From: Ianthella basta
Taxonomy: Eukaryota; Porifera; Demospongiae; Verongiida; Ianthellidae
Length of the DNA stretch: 64,000 nt
Assembly: GCA_964019415.1 (NCBI GenBank)
Contig: OZ025880.1
Span: forward strand, 5,514,585 to 5,578,584
Direction of reading: 5' to 3'
Shown here: positions 1-12,527 of the stretch, piece by piece
Position numbering within the stretch: position 1 is the first letter of the stretch
Layout: each line of letters begins with the position of its first letter
Translations under genes and position numbers: made by a program
The notes under the pieces: generated by a model
Told to the model about the DNA's origin: nothing
Database searches by the model: none
Seen by the model: only the letters and a program-made list of their open reading frames with translations

Positions 1-1035
1 ACTCAGAAGTGCGTCAAATTGTTCGAAGAGTGGAAGAGGGAACGAAACTCTTCATTCCCCATGGACGAAGTACCTGAAGGCCTTCTACTTACTGAGAAGG
101 GATAGCTATGTAAATGGCTGTGCAGATTCAGCATCAAAGCCAGAAAGAAAGACGGTACGCACTACCCTCCCAAGACAATTCAGCATTACTTGATGGGCAT
201 TCAGAGGCATATATGCCTGCAGAAACAGTGCAACATCAACCTCATGAGTGATCCTGAGTTTCGTCCACTGCAGAATCTTCTTGATCCGCTGTATCGAAAG
301 CTACACTCGGCAGGCATACAGTAGGCACTTCTGTCAAGAAAACTGAAGTGCTTGATGATGAAGATAAGGAGAAGTTCTGGGCCAGTGGAGTACTGAACCC
401 CGACACCCCTCAAGGTCTGCTGAACTGCGCCTTTTTCCTCAACGAACGGCAGAAATTTCTGCCTTAGAGGAGGCATTGAACATCAGGAGTTAAAGCTGTC
501 TCAGTTCGCCAGAGAGGTGGTTACTGTCAATGGGAAAAAGCTTGTGTGCTATACACGTACACAGAATGTGGATCTAAGAACAGGAGTTCCGATAGGCAAG
601 AACAAGCTGTCAGAGATGATGAAAACAATGGCTCAAGAAGGCAAACTGGATAAGCCTGGGACGAACCACAGCCTTCGCGTCTGTGGTGTGACAAAAATGT
701 TTGTTGCCAACATTCCTGAGAAGGTAATGATGGAGAGGAGTGGGCATCATTCCATTGATGGTTTGTGGCACTATGAGAGAACCAGTGCACTGCAAGAATT
801 GCAAGTGTGCAATGCACTCCAAAGCCGAAAGGAGGACACTGAGAAAGTGCCAGTTGTTGCTCAGCCTGCAGCAGGTCCTCTGAGTCTGCCAGGCTTTAAT
901 GGGTGTACTTTCAACAACTGCACATTCCAAGTTGCCACACCTGTACAAGCCAACTTTCAGCAACCCATGCAAGCTACCCTTCAGGCTGATGTTGATTACC
1001 TCTCCAAGATTAACATCCAGGAATTCTTTCAGTAA
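1..1035 (+). pseudogene. Crypton-type tyrosine recombinase (DUF3504/ZMYM2-like), 5'-truncated by window edge and broken
   Basis: The last 172 codons (517-1035) are open and contain the C-terminal half of a tyrosine recombinase: a TNHSLR motif (H-x-x-R, 668-683), an ERSGHHS motif and an HYER tyrosine box. This pattern is shared by Crypton elements and their domesticated relatives (ZMYM2, QRICH1, KCTD1-type DUF3504). Upstream, reading frames still give related peptide (for example a FCLRGGIEHQELK stretch at about 453-495), but they are interrupted by stop codons near 103-105, 322-324 and 391-393 and by frame changes. I therefore call it a degraded element and not a host gene. After the recombinase core the ORF has a Gln/Pro-rich tail. 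The true start lies left of the window. DNA strand exchange would be its ancestral activity. A domesticated gene is less likely because of the breaks. Confidence 0.75.
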
Positions 1036-2509
1036 CTTTAATTTACATTGCCAGATCTTTGCTTACTTTTGTTGTGCTGTACTGTTCTATTGCGTTTGTC
1101 TGTACTTGGAACCACCTGCGCAAGTGTTGGGTGACCTTTGGAAGGTATTGTTTATATAGCTAATTGATATATCCATATATGGAGGTGTTAGGGGCGCTTG
1201 TCACCTTACCTGCCCTAACCACAGGGTTGGTACCCGGGCGGTGACTTTCATCTATGACGTCATCAGGCGATAAATAGTAGTTACTACATGCCTTCAATGG
1301 CATATGGCATTTACTGCACTTGCCCTCGGGCGCTCGGGTCTCGTGCAGTAAAATATGCCATATGCCATCAAAGCGTGTAGCAAGTGGTTTACCAAAAATA
1401 ATTGCCCCCAATTTAAATTTTAGTGCGTCTTGCTGGGAGCTGCATTGGAACTGGTGGTAATCTTGCCATAGGACAAGGCTACATTCTCTTCGTATCCTCT
1501 CCACGCTGCTTCAGTAGTACTTTTGAGTGCTGTGCAACGGTGTCGCCAACTTCTGTTCCTGTGCACTCTGACCAGGAACATTCAGTGCGTGCACAGACCT
1601 GTGGCCGAAGTACCCAACAAAATGAGGCTGAGCAAAATTTCTCTCTTCAAATTAGATGCCTCCTGCAAAATGAAGCCCTTCTCTGCTACTATTTAGCGAT
1701 GGCATACCTAACTTAAATGGCTACCAGTAGCCTTTCTTACAGATTCATGCATTTTTAAGGAGATGATATGTTTCCAAAGATGTTTGGGATATTGACATCG
1801 AAGAGTAATTTGTTTCTGGTGCTGGTGAAGAGAACAACCGTGACAAGCAGTTGCCAAATTACGTAAATGCCAGGAGGCAATCTAAATTTAGAAGCATTTA
1901 AGGTGAGTATTTGAAGATGATGAAAAGTGTAGAAAAAGGGATTTATGAATGTTTAAAAGGTGTACAAAAGTACATAAGCAAACTAGGGTTCAGATAATGT
2001 TCTCTAATCAAAATCTACTGAGTTACCTGTGCAACTGATACTAGTGCACTACTCACCTCTCCAAACACGAAATAGAAGAAGCATATTCACCAGTGTACTG
2101 CAGCTCTCGTTATATACAAAAATAGATGCAGGTACCCGCTCAGATAAATACGAAGAATGCTCATCTACACACAAAAAGGAACATTACTGAATATACACAA
2201 ACACACACACACACACACACACACTCTTGTGGGTATACCTCTACTGACTTAATCACACTACTAGTGTTCCAACTAGACAGTGGCAGAGTGACTGTGTGTA
2301 ATACAACACAACCACAAAGATAGAAGTACATGCAAAAATGAACAAAGGGCAATATGTATTGCTCAGCTCTGCTGAGAGCCATCTGCCATTAATTTGGACA
2401 AGAAACCCAACAGCTACTATTATGTCAAATGTACATTAGCAACTGAACACACATCATTCAACTCATGTATGTAGGTAGACACACTGACACTGCAATGTAC
2501 TGCACACAC
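1036..2509. other. Non-coding stretch with one fold-back element
   Basis: Apart from the fold-back element at about 1270-1400 and a short (CA)n at 2201-2224, I see no supportable gene here. The small ORFs at 1160-1504 lie across the hairpin and look like chance. Confidence 0.5.
1270..1400. repeat. Fold-back (palindromic) element A with GC-rich apex
   Basis: Arms at 1299-1319 and 1343-1366 are reverse complements (GGCATATGGCA...TTTACTGCAC, with a 3-base gap). Weaker complementarity extends outward to about 1270 and 1400. The apex, 1320-1342, is GC rich and contains CCTCGGGCGCTCGG. Similar apices occur in the fold-backs at 13019 and 18427, although their arms differ. Confidence 0.75.
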
Positions 2510-4203
2510 CTTGCCCAGTTATAAGCCATTGACATAGTAACAACCCATTCTTCATGTGAATCTGTCTCTTCTCATCCTGCCATAACTGTCTCTCGTCAGT
2601 TTGTGCCTCAGTCATATCTGTCTGCGCAAACCCTTGCAGACACACCTCAAGTACTTCTGCTTCCTTCTGTTTCAATAATACTGAAAACCAAGCTAGGAAG
2701 CTGTCAAAATTACTCCTGTCAAATGCATTCATTGTTCCAGGTGTGAAGAATTCTGCAGAGTGGTATGATAATGCAATGTCAAAGAAATCTATAACTGCTT
2801 CCTAGATTATATTAGGGGCCTCCTCAATTTATTCAGACTAGCAAAGTGAGCCCCAGCCTGTATGTTGTGTACTGTCATGGTGTAAACGTTCCCCCACTGA
2901 ATTAGTTCCCTTGGGCTTAAAACGGCAATGGTGTGCTTGCTGAATTGGTTCCGCTTCGTTTATTCAATTAATTATTTGGAGTGCCTCATGTATATTCAAT
3001 CAATCTTTCAGTGACTCATGTTTATTCAATTACTTTGCCACTTCAACACCTGTCACCTACTGTCATCTGTTTTGTATATAAGCCAGTCACTCACTTCAGT
3101 CCTCACTGTAAGCAGTTGACAAAGGCTCGCGAGCCGAAACGTCCTGCGACCCTCCTTTCTTCAAGCTGCAGTATTGCTCATCTAATTATTTGCTAAATCT
3201 ACAATCGCAGCTATGAGCCTCTACCGAATCAAAAACATTACTAGTGCAAGGCTGGGTGCACCTAATCCATCACCACCTCCACTCACCAAATGGCTAGCAG
3301 AAACTGATGGCAAGATGTAGAGCTACTGTACATAACTTGGAGTGTATAAGCATATGTACTATAGGTGAGCGCACTGTCCAAGTCTACGTGAATTCATAGT
3401 TCTAGCTATCACCATGGCGACCAGCATAAATACTAGCAAAAACTGAGAGCATTCTCTTGAAAAGTAACCTCTTTGGACAATTTGTCCAGGATACTGAGGT
3501 GCTGGAATGTATTTGTTCTCAGTAGCATGCGGGACCACTAGAGCTATCCCATAGATCTTCTCCATTCAGTGTTTACACCATGTGTGAAAGGGGTATACGA
3601 CAGAATTGTAGGGGTCACATGACTACAATACAGGGCAGTGATGTGAGACGACAAAAGGAAACATGGCAACCAGCTAGAACAAACCCTGGAGGCATCCAGT
3701 CAATCAGTGACCTCTGCCACAACTGTGCCCAACAATCACTGATCATCATGACACAGTGCTGGATAGCCATTGCAGTGAACATGTACACTTTAAAGGTTAG
3801 GTGCCAACAGAGCATAATGATACACTACACACACACGTCAATGGCACGAGTACCCCCAACACGCACACTGCCAGCTTACCCTGCAGCACCTTCTCCCGGT
3901 CCTGGGAAGACCGAGGGTCTGTGTACTGGTTGCCCACATCCAGTGGAGCCAAGCCCAGCCCACTGAGAGCTAACATGTCTGCCCCTACCTTCAGAAAGAA
4001 GCGCACCACATCCAGCTTCCTATACAGGAATACCTCATGCAGGGAGGTCTCACTCATGCCCTTCGTGTCAACAGCATAGCCGTACTGGATGAGGAAGCGT
4101 AGGCACTCCACCTGGCCATGCTTGACTGCAATGTGCAGGGGGGTCTGCAAGGCACCAGGAAAAGGCTTCAGGAGAAGGTGGACCACCTGAAACAGGCGAA
4201 AAG

Positions 4204-4242
<39 letters not shown>

Positions 4243-7200
4243 GTGCGAATAAAATGGTGGAAGGCCTCTAATCAGCAGTGAAGTTGGCTCTGATCTAACT
4301 GAGTTCTAGGCTACTTTTCAGTATTTCTGTCTAGTGGAACTTGTTGTTCAGTCCCCCAGTACTCTTTTGGGAGATCATCAGTTACATCCCTCAACCAGCT
4401 CAGCAGTTTTGGAGGCTACTACTTTTAACACCTTTTTGCCACCTCAAGCATGGACCCACAAGCCCTACCCAATGGTTCTAGAGCCTGTCCCTTCTGTCTC
4501 CAAGTCTTTGCCAGACTAGGGAACCACCTGAAAGGATGCCCTCAAAGGCAAGGAAGGGATTACACCCATCTTCTTTCACAGAAGACTCTCTCCAAGAACA
4601 CCTCCAAGGCTAAGAAAATGCCCTGCCCAAAGTGTGGTATCAAGTTTGAGCGTCTAGATACTCACCTGAGAAACAGTGCTACCTGTAAGAATGCCCCCAC
4701 CCAGCCATCTACGTCACCATCACCTACCTCTGTAGATACAATCTCAGCTACAGTCCCTGACCCCAGTTCATCCCAAACCCAAGCCCAACAACCACCCACG
4801 TCACCAGTGACATCACCAGTTTCAACCCTACCAGCAATTAAGCTGCCCCAGACAACAGAGGATTGGGTGGAGGCTGATCAGTTCTTTCAAACCACCATTG
4901 TACCAGCAGTTCTCATGGAAGTCAATGTGGATACCATGAACGAGGTCCTCTGCCATGGCATCTACTCATTCTTCACATCAAAGCATGGTACCATAGTATC
5001 CAATCAGCACCATCAACACCTAAGCCGCGAAGAAATCAAATTGTGATAACAAAGGTGAAAACTGAGAAGAATGCAGTGAAGAAGAGGTTGAGACAATTGA
5101 GAAGAAGTGGAAACAGCCCTGAGGAAGTCAGACTACTTGCCCAAGAGTTCCATCAGCTTGTGTGCAAGCACAGCAGACTTGCCAAGAAGGCCAGGAAGGC
5201 AGATGCTAAGATGAGTGCAAAGAAGCAGAGGAAAGAGTGCCACAGAGATCTCCACAAGTTTGCCCGGAAGATCCTGGAGGAAGATGATTATGCATCCATC
5301 CAACCAACCTTTGGTAAGGAAGAAGCTGAATCCTTTTTTGCCAGCACTTATTCGGCTTCACCCAAGTCATTCACACGTCCTGCATGGATGCCACAGCCTC
5401 CACTACCAACAGTACCTATGGTGACCAGTGAGTTCACTGCAGAGGAGGTTGAGAGTCATTGGTAAGTCAAAGTCAGCATCCAGTCCTAGCCCAGTAGACC
5501 AAATTCCATACACAGTTCTGAAGAAGTGTCCATCCTTGATGCCTGCATTGTTGCACCTGTTTAACCACTGCTGGTCAACGCAGACGGTACCAAAAGCCTG
5601 GAAGGTTGGTGTTATCCACTTGCTTGGGAAGAAGAAAGCTGAGGAGGACCCCAGTCAGCCATCACACTTTCGCCCCATTGCCCTCACATCCTGCGTGGGC
5701 AAGGTGTTCACCAGCCTGCTGAAGCAGAGGTGGCTGTCCTACATGATGGAGAATCGGTACCTAAACACATCTGTGCAGAAGGCTTTCATTGACGGTGTAC
5801 CTGGATGCACAGAACATCACCTGAAGCTCCTATCCATCATCAGTGAAGCCCAGAGGAAACACAAATCCCTGTCTGTCTGTTGGCTTGACCTCGCCAACGC
5901 CTTTGGCAGTGTTCACCATGAACTGATCCGCTTCTCCTTGTCACACTATCATGCGCCTCAGGTGATGGTCAGCACTATATCCAACCTCTATGAAGACCTC
6001 ACAGGCGTGATATCCAGCAAGGCTTGGACAACAAACCCCATCCATCTTCAGATCGGGGTGTACCAGGGTGACCCACTTTCAGTGCTTGTTTTCAACACCG
6101 TCATGAACACCCTGGTCGACACCATCACGAAGCAGTACCCAGACCTTGGTTACTCCCACAGTTCATCCCCCTGCAGCACCAACTTACTTCAGTACGCAGA
6201 TGACACATCTCTAATCGCAGATGGCCCATCCTCCTGCAGGAGTCTCCTCGCTGCCACAGAGTCTTGGCTGACCTGGTCAGGCATGAAGGCCAATGTACCC
6301 AAGTGCGTGTCCCTAGCCATCCACTCATCCAGTGGGAAGCCATATGATCCGGAGCTGACACTGAATGGAGAACCCATCCCCTACATCGGTGACTCAACCT
6401 TCCGTTTCCTTGGTGCTCCTGTCTCTGCTCACTCAACCAGTGCACAGGCCAGAGAAGGCTTGCTGAGGAAGCTGAAGTCCCTTCTGGAGAAAGTTGACGC
6501 AACTCTCATCACAAGGCAGCAGAAGCTAAGGCTCTTCAAAGCTGGCATCTGTCCAAGACTCTCCTGGGACCTCTCAGTATCTGTATTCCCCCTCACGTGG
6601 CTCCAAACCAAGCTCCAGCCTCTGGCCACACGGTACCTGAAGCGTTGGTGTGGTCTAGCCAGGTCAGCAGACACAAGCCGGCTGTTTCTACCCAAAGCCA
6701 ATGGTGGCCTGGACCTACCGGAACTGACTACCATGTACAAGAAGTTACACGCAGCGAAGGCTGCCTCGTACATGTGCTCCAGGGACCCAACAGTGAGATC
6801 TATTGCCACCCAGGAGACACTGAGGGAGGCCGCGCAGAGGAGACCTGCCTATCGCCCATTCCAAGAGGTGGTTGACGTGATGAAAGAAGACCCAGGTGCC
6901 ACAAAGAAGAAGATCACCACCCAAGTCAAAGCCAAAGTGCAGGCAGCAGACAATGCAGCCCGGCTCGCCCACAGTGCAGGTCTGACTGTCCAAGGCCAGA
7001 CAGTGCGGGACTTCCAGGGAAGAGCAGCTGACCTGTGGTCTACCACAGTGCAGTCCCTCCCAGAGCGTGCTTTCAAGTTTGCCCTCAATGCCGTCACAGA
7101 CACACTGCCACATAACAGGAACCTCTTCCTGTGGAAGAAGATGTCTTCCCCACAGTGCCAACTCTGCAGCAAAGAGCAAACCCTACACCACGTGCTCAAC

Positions 7201-7951
7201 AACTGCACAGTGGCCCTGGAGGGGAGACGGTACAACGACAGGCACGACAGCGTTTTGGGCTGCATCCACTCCTTCCTCTCTGCACATCTACCACAGGACA
7301 GCAGGATCACTGCGGATCTCCCCAACATCTCATTCACCTTCCCCCAGAACATTGTTGCCACTGACGAACGACCAGACATCGTCGTCTGGAGTGACTCCTC
7401 CATCCACATGGTGGAGTTGACCATCCCATTTGAGACTGGTATCGAGGATGCAGCACAGCGGAAGCGAGCAAAGTATGCAGAACTCGTGGAGAGATGCAGA
7501 AGGAATGGCTTTGCTGCTACTCTCACCACCATTGAGGTTGGTTCGAGAGGTTTCATCCATGTCCCCAGCTTCAATCAACTTTATCAGATTGTGGATGCCA
7601 GCTCAAAGGCAAAGAGTGAACTGGAGAGGGAGGTGATTCGGCGAGTCATCGAGGAATCATTCCGCATATGGTGCAAGAGGAATTGGAGTGAACACAACAG
7701 ACTACTTGATAACCTGCATGCTTAACTTTACCCTTACTCTCTCACCTAACCTAACTGTAATTGCATGCCTGAATAGTATTTCTATCTATTTTTTCCTTTT
7801 GTTTTTGAGGTCCGACTTTAACTGTGCATGTTTGTCTTCAGAACATTCTTTTTGGCAGTGTCGGGGTCACCTCAACCCACCTGTCACTTTTAATGCATTC
7901 GAAACAAGTATGTACTTACCTGCAGTTTTGAATAATAATGGTGACAAGTTG

Positions 7952-8026
<75 letters not shown>

Positions 8027-10798
8027 GAGAGGGAGGGAGAGAGAGAGAGCCGAAAGCTTCTTCAGAAAGACCTATGAACCCCAGAAGGCTACCTTTGAGC
8101 AACCACCTTGGATGAAGCCATCCCAACCTCCATCAACACCTCTCCCCACTGATTGCATATCCATCGAGGAACTCGAAGGAGTACTGAAGAAATGCAGGCC
8201 ATCTTCCACCCCCAGTCCAACTGACCAAATCAGCTACAGTGTGCTTAAGCACTGCCCTTCCCTCATGCCAGCCCTCCTCAGTCTGTACAACCTGTGTTGG
8301 GCAACCAGACAGGTCCCCCATCAGTGGAAGGTGGGGGTCATCCAGCTCCTGGGGAAGCCAGCTGCAGTCAACGACCCATCATGCCCTTCCAACTTCAGAC
8401 CCATTGCCCTCACCTCCTGTGTAGGCAAAGTCTACACTTCCATCCTGAAGCAAAGATGGCAACACTTCATGGTGAACAATGGGTATCAGAACACATCCAT
8501 CCAAAAGGCCTTCGTTGATGGGATTCCTGGCTGCAGTGAGCACCACCTAAAATTATTGGCAATGATTGAGGAGGCACGCCGAAAGCACAAGTCAATCTCG
8601 GTCTGCTGGCTGGACATTGCCAACGCATATGGAAGTGTTCAGCATGATTTGATTCGGTTCTCCCTGCAGCACTACCACGCTCCTGACCACTTCACTGACA
8701 TAATCACCAACCTTTACACTGACCTGACTGGCATCGTGAGGACAAGACAGTGGACCACTGCACCCTTCCACCTGGGCATTGGAGTCTTCCAAGGGGACCC
8801 ACTGTCTGTGTCCATCTTCAACACAGTGATGAACACACTGGTTGACACTTTGTCTGAGCACAGGGACCTAGGCTACACTTTGACACAGTCCCCCCACACC
8901 TGCAACCATCTCCAGTATGCAGATGACACCTGCCTTATTGGAGATGGCCCTGCATCCTGCCAAGCACTTCTGACAAAAACTGAGCGATGGCTGGAGTGGG
9001 CCGGAATGAAGGCCAAGGTCTCCAAGTGTGCCAGTGTGGCATTTAGGGCCTCATCTGGCCAGGGGTATGACCCTGCCTTGAAGCTGCAGGGAGAAGTCAT
9101 CCCCTTTATTGGAAACTCCACCTTTCGCTTCCTTGGAGCCCCAATCACCATCCATGATGCCACAGCAGACCATAGGAGCACCCTTCTGCTGAAGCTTGAG
9201 GGCATGCTGAGGAAGGTTGACGAGACCCTGCTAACACGACAACAGAAGCTGCACCTCTACAGCCATGGGATCTGTCCACGCCTGGTTTGGGACATGACCA
9301 TCACCAACCTTACCATCACCTGGGTTACCAGGAACCTCGAAGCCATGGCAACAAGGTTCCTCAAGCGGTGGTCAGGTCTTGCCAGAAGTGCGGCAACTCA
9401 TCGACTCTACCTTCCGAAGAGCAGTGGTGGTCTCAATCTGCCATCCATCAGCAGCATCTTCAAGAAGACCAGATGTGGTTTGGCTGCCTCTCAGATGTGC
9501 TCCCGCAACTCCACTGTGCGCTTCATCGCCAGCCAGCAGACAGTGGCTGAGGAGAAGTCCACCAGGGTGGCCTTCAAGCCCCACCAGGAAGTGATTGAAG
9601 TGTTGAAGGATGACCCTGGAGCCTCGAACAGGCAGATCATCAGAAGAGTGAAGAACCGAGTCACTGCTGCTGACAAATGCAGGCGGCTGGAGGAGTACAG
9701 GCAGCTTACAGTGCAAGGGGACATCTCCCGCCGGTCTGATGACCAGGCATCCTCCATCTGGGCACAGGTGCTGTGGGAGCTACCGGAGAAAGTGATGAAG
9801 TTCACCCTCAATGCAGTACAAGACACTCTCCCCCACAACACTAACCTCCACCTGTGGAAGAAGCTGTCTTCCCCACACTGTCCCCTGTGCTCTGATCGCC
9901 AGACACTGCTGCACATCCTCAACCACTGCCCTGTGGCCCTCCAGAGCAGATGCTACAACCAGCGTCATGATGCAGTTCTGGAACTCCTCTATGAGTTCAC
10001 CTGTAGCCACATCAGCTCCTACCAACAGGTCACAGTGGACCTCCCCAACCATCCCTACTGCTTCCCTGCCTCCTTCGCTTCCACAGCCAGACAGCCAGAC
10101 CTGGTCATTTGGAGCAAGGAGAAGGCCTCCATCTACCTCGTGGAGCTCACCGTGCCCTTCGAGACAACAATTGAAGATGCAGCGATGAGGAAGAGAGAAA
10201 GGTACAGTGAGCTCCTACAGGAGTGCTCAAAGATGGCAAAGGTAGCCAAGCTCATCACAGTGGAGGTTGGCTCCCGAGGCCTCATCAATCTGAAGAGCTT
10301 TCAGAACCTGTACAGCGCCCTGGAAGCACCGCCAGCCAAGGACTGTCACAAGCTGGAGGCAGAAGTGGTGAAGACTACCCTCCTTCACTCGCACCTAATC
10401 TGGTGCAAGAGAAACTGGAGGGAATAGCTCTATCCCTGAACTCATCTATGTACAGTAACATTGTAGCTGCATGAACGTCATAACAATACTCTCAGTTTCA
10501 TATTTTAATATAGTTTCTTATCCTACGAATTTTCTTCTTAGGCCAGACTGTAAACTGTGTATGTGTTTTTGTAGAACACTTTTTAACAGGGTCTGGAGTA
10601 ACCTAAGACCACACATGTACCCTTTTGTTCTTGTTTGAATAATTATGGCTCATGTGCAGCGGAAAAAAAAAACAAGTATTTCGAGTTAAAAACTCGTGGG
10701 GCTGCCGCCCCAACTCGAAGTACTTGCTCCCTTCGGTCGCTGCTCTGTCACTCACAATAGGTAAACATGACATCGCGTCATAATACCTCAGTAACTTC

Positions 10799-10858
<60 letters not shown>

Positions 10859-10918
10859 ACTATCACCAGACACATGAGACACACACACACACACACACAC
10901 ACGCGCACACATACACAT

Positions 10919-10971
<53 letters not shown>

Positions 10972-11004
10972 ACTATCACCAGACACATGAGACACACACA
11001 CACG

Positions 11005-11074
<70 letters not shown>

Positions 11075-12467
11075 ACACACACACCACATGCACACACACA
11101 CCACACACACCACATGCACACACACACACCACACACACCACATACACACACACACACCACACACACCACATACACACACACACCACACACACCACATGCA
11201 CACACACACACCACACACACACACACACACACACCACACACACACACACCACACACACACACCACACACACACACACACACACAAACCCACAACACATGC
11301 ACATAGAAATGTCCAGCAGACAGACACATGACTGCTTATAGCACATGCATTTACAGTGAGTAATTACAGAAACATAATGTACCAAGGAACCCACAGTCGC
11401 CAGAGTAGCTAGTGGTCTGTGGTGGCAAAAGCTACGTACGTTTGCTACAGCGCAGTACGCGTGGGCCAGGTTTTGAAGAGCATTTAGAAGGGCAACCGTG
11501 CGAGTTAAGCTTTTCAACGCTAGAAACGGTTGAAGAACGTTAGCGTGTACATATCACGGCGTTCACCAGTTTCTACGTTACTCCTGTCATGTGTTCCAGG
11601 CGGCGGAGTGAAGTCCTCCGAGGCGGCGCGGCCATTATCGAAGAAGGCGCGGGGCGAAGTCGATGACCTGTTGGGCGCTGTCTGGAAGCTGTGTCTTTGC
11701 CCGTCGACCAGAAGTGCTGTAGGAGTCTGTTCCAGGATCAGAGGCGGAAGAGAACGTCCAAAGTTCGCTAAAACGTCGTTTGGAAGCCGGTTTTCAAAGT
11801 CCCTTGGCCTCGCACACGGTCCACTTCCGGCCGAATAAAATGGCCGACAATATAAATTCCCTATACCCAATACTTCGCCCAATACATTCAATATAAATGT
11901 AAGCATTGACGTACAACCGTAGGTTGGCGTATTATATATATATATATATATATATCCGTAACATGAAGCCATATGAAAACGTCAATTTGAAAACAATATA
12001 GGGGCTGCCTGCGGCAGCCCCTAAAAAGAGAGGGAGGGAGGGACAAAGAGGAGGAGGGAGAGATGCAGACACATGCATCTATTAAGCTGTTTGGAGAGCA
12101 CCCAGAATGTGTTAGCACAAAGTGTTTGTAAAGCACACAAGGTGCAAACAAGATGTAGAGGACAAAAGAAGGACTTAAAGAAAGTGTTGTTGTTGCAATT
12201 CACCATGGGATAACTAAGCAGAGTTCAGCCCAGTACTGTCTACAGCTACTGTCTCTCTCAAACCTAACCAATGAGTATACCAAGCAGTCTAGCAAGCAGT
12301 CCAGTAGTAATGGCCAGATAACTTGACCCACATGTACTGCAAGTGAGTAATGAGTGTATGTGCATCAGTTAATGGTCAAGTGGCTGGATCATGTGTTTCC
12401 TTCATGAATGATGCCTCCGTGTTATTATGTGAACAGGAGCAATGCAATTGTGTACAGGTACACACAT

Positions 12468-12527
<60 letters not shown>

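Noticed and set aside
1160-1504. 114-codon minus-strand ORF as a last exon of the ankyrin gene
   Set aside because: It crosses the fold-back element and has no splice acceptor in the required phase or protein similarity.
6849-7574. 241-codon minus-strand ORF
   Set aside because: Antisense shadow of the R2-like coding region.
10603-11517. 304-codon Cys/Val repeat ORF and His/Thr repeat ORFs
   Set aside because: Translation of (CA)n/(TG)n microsatellite in several frames at once.
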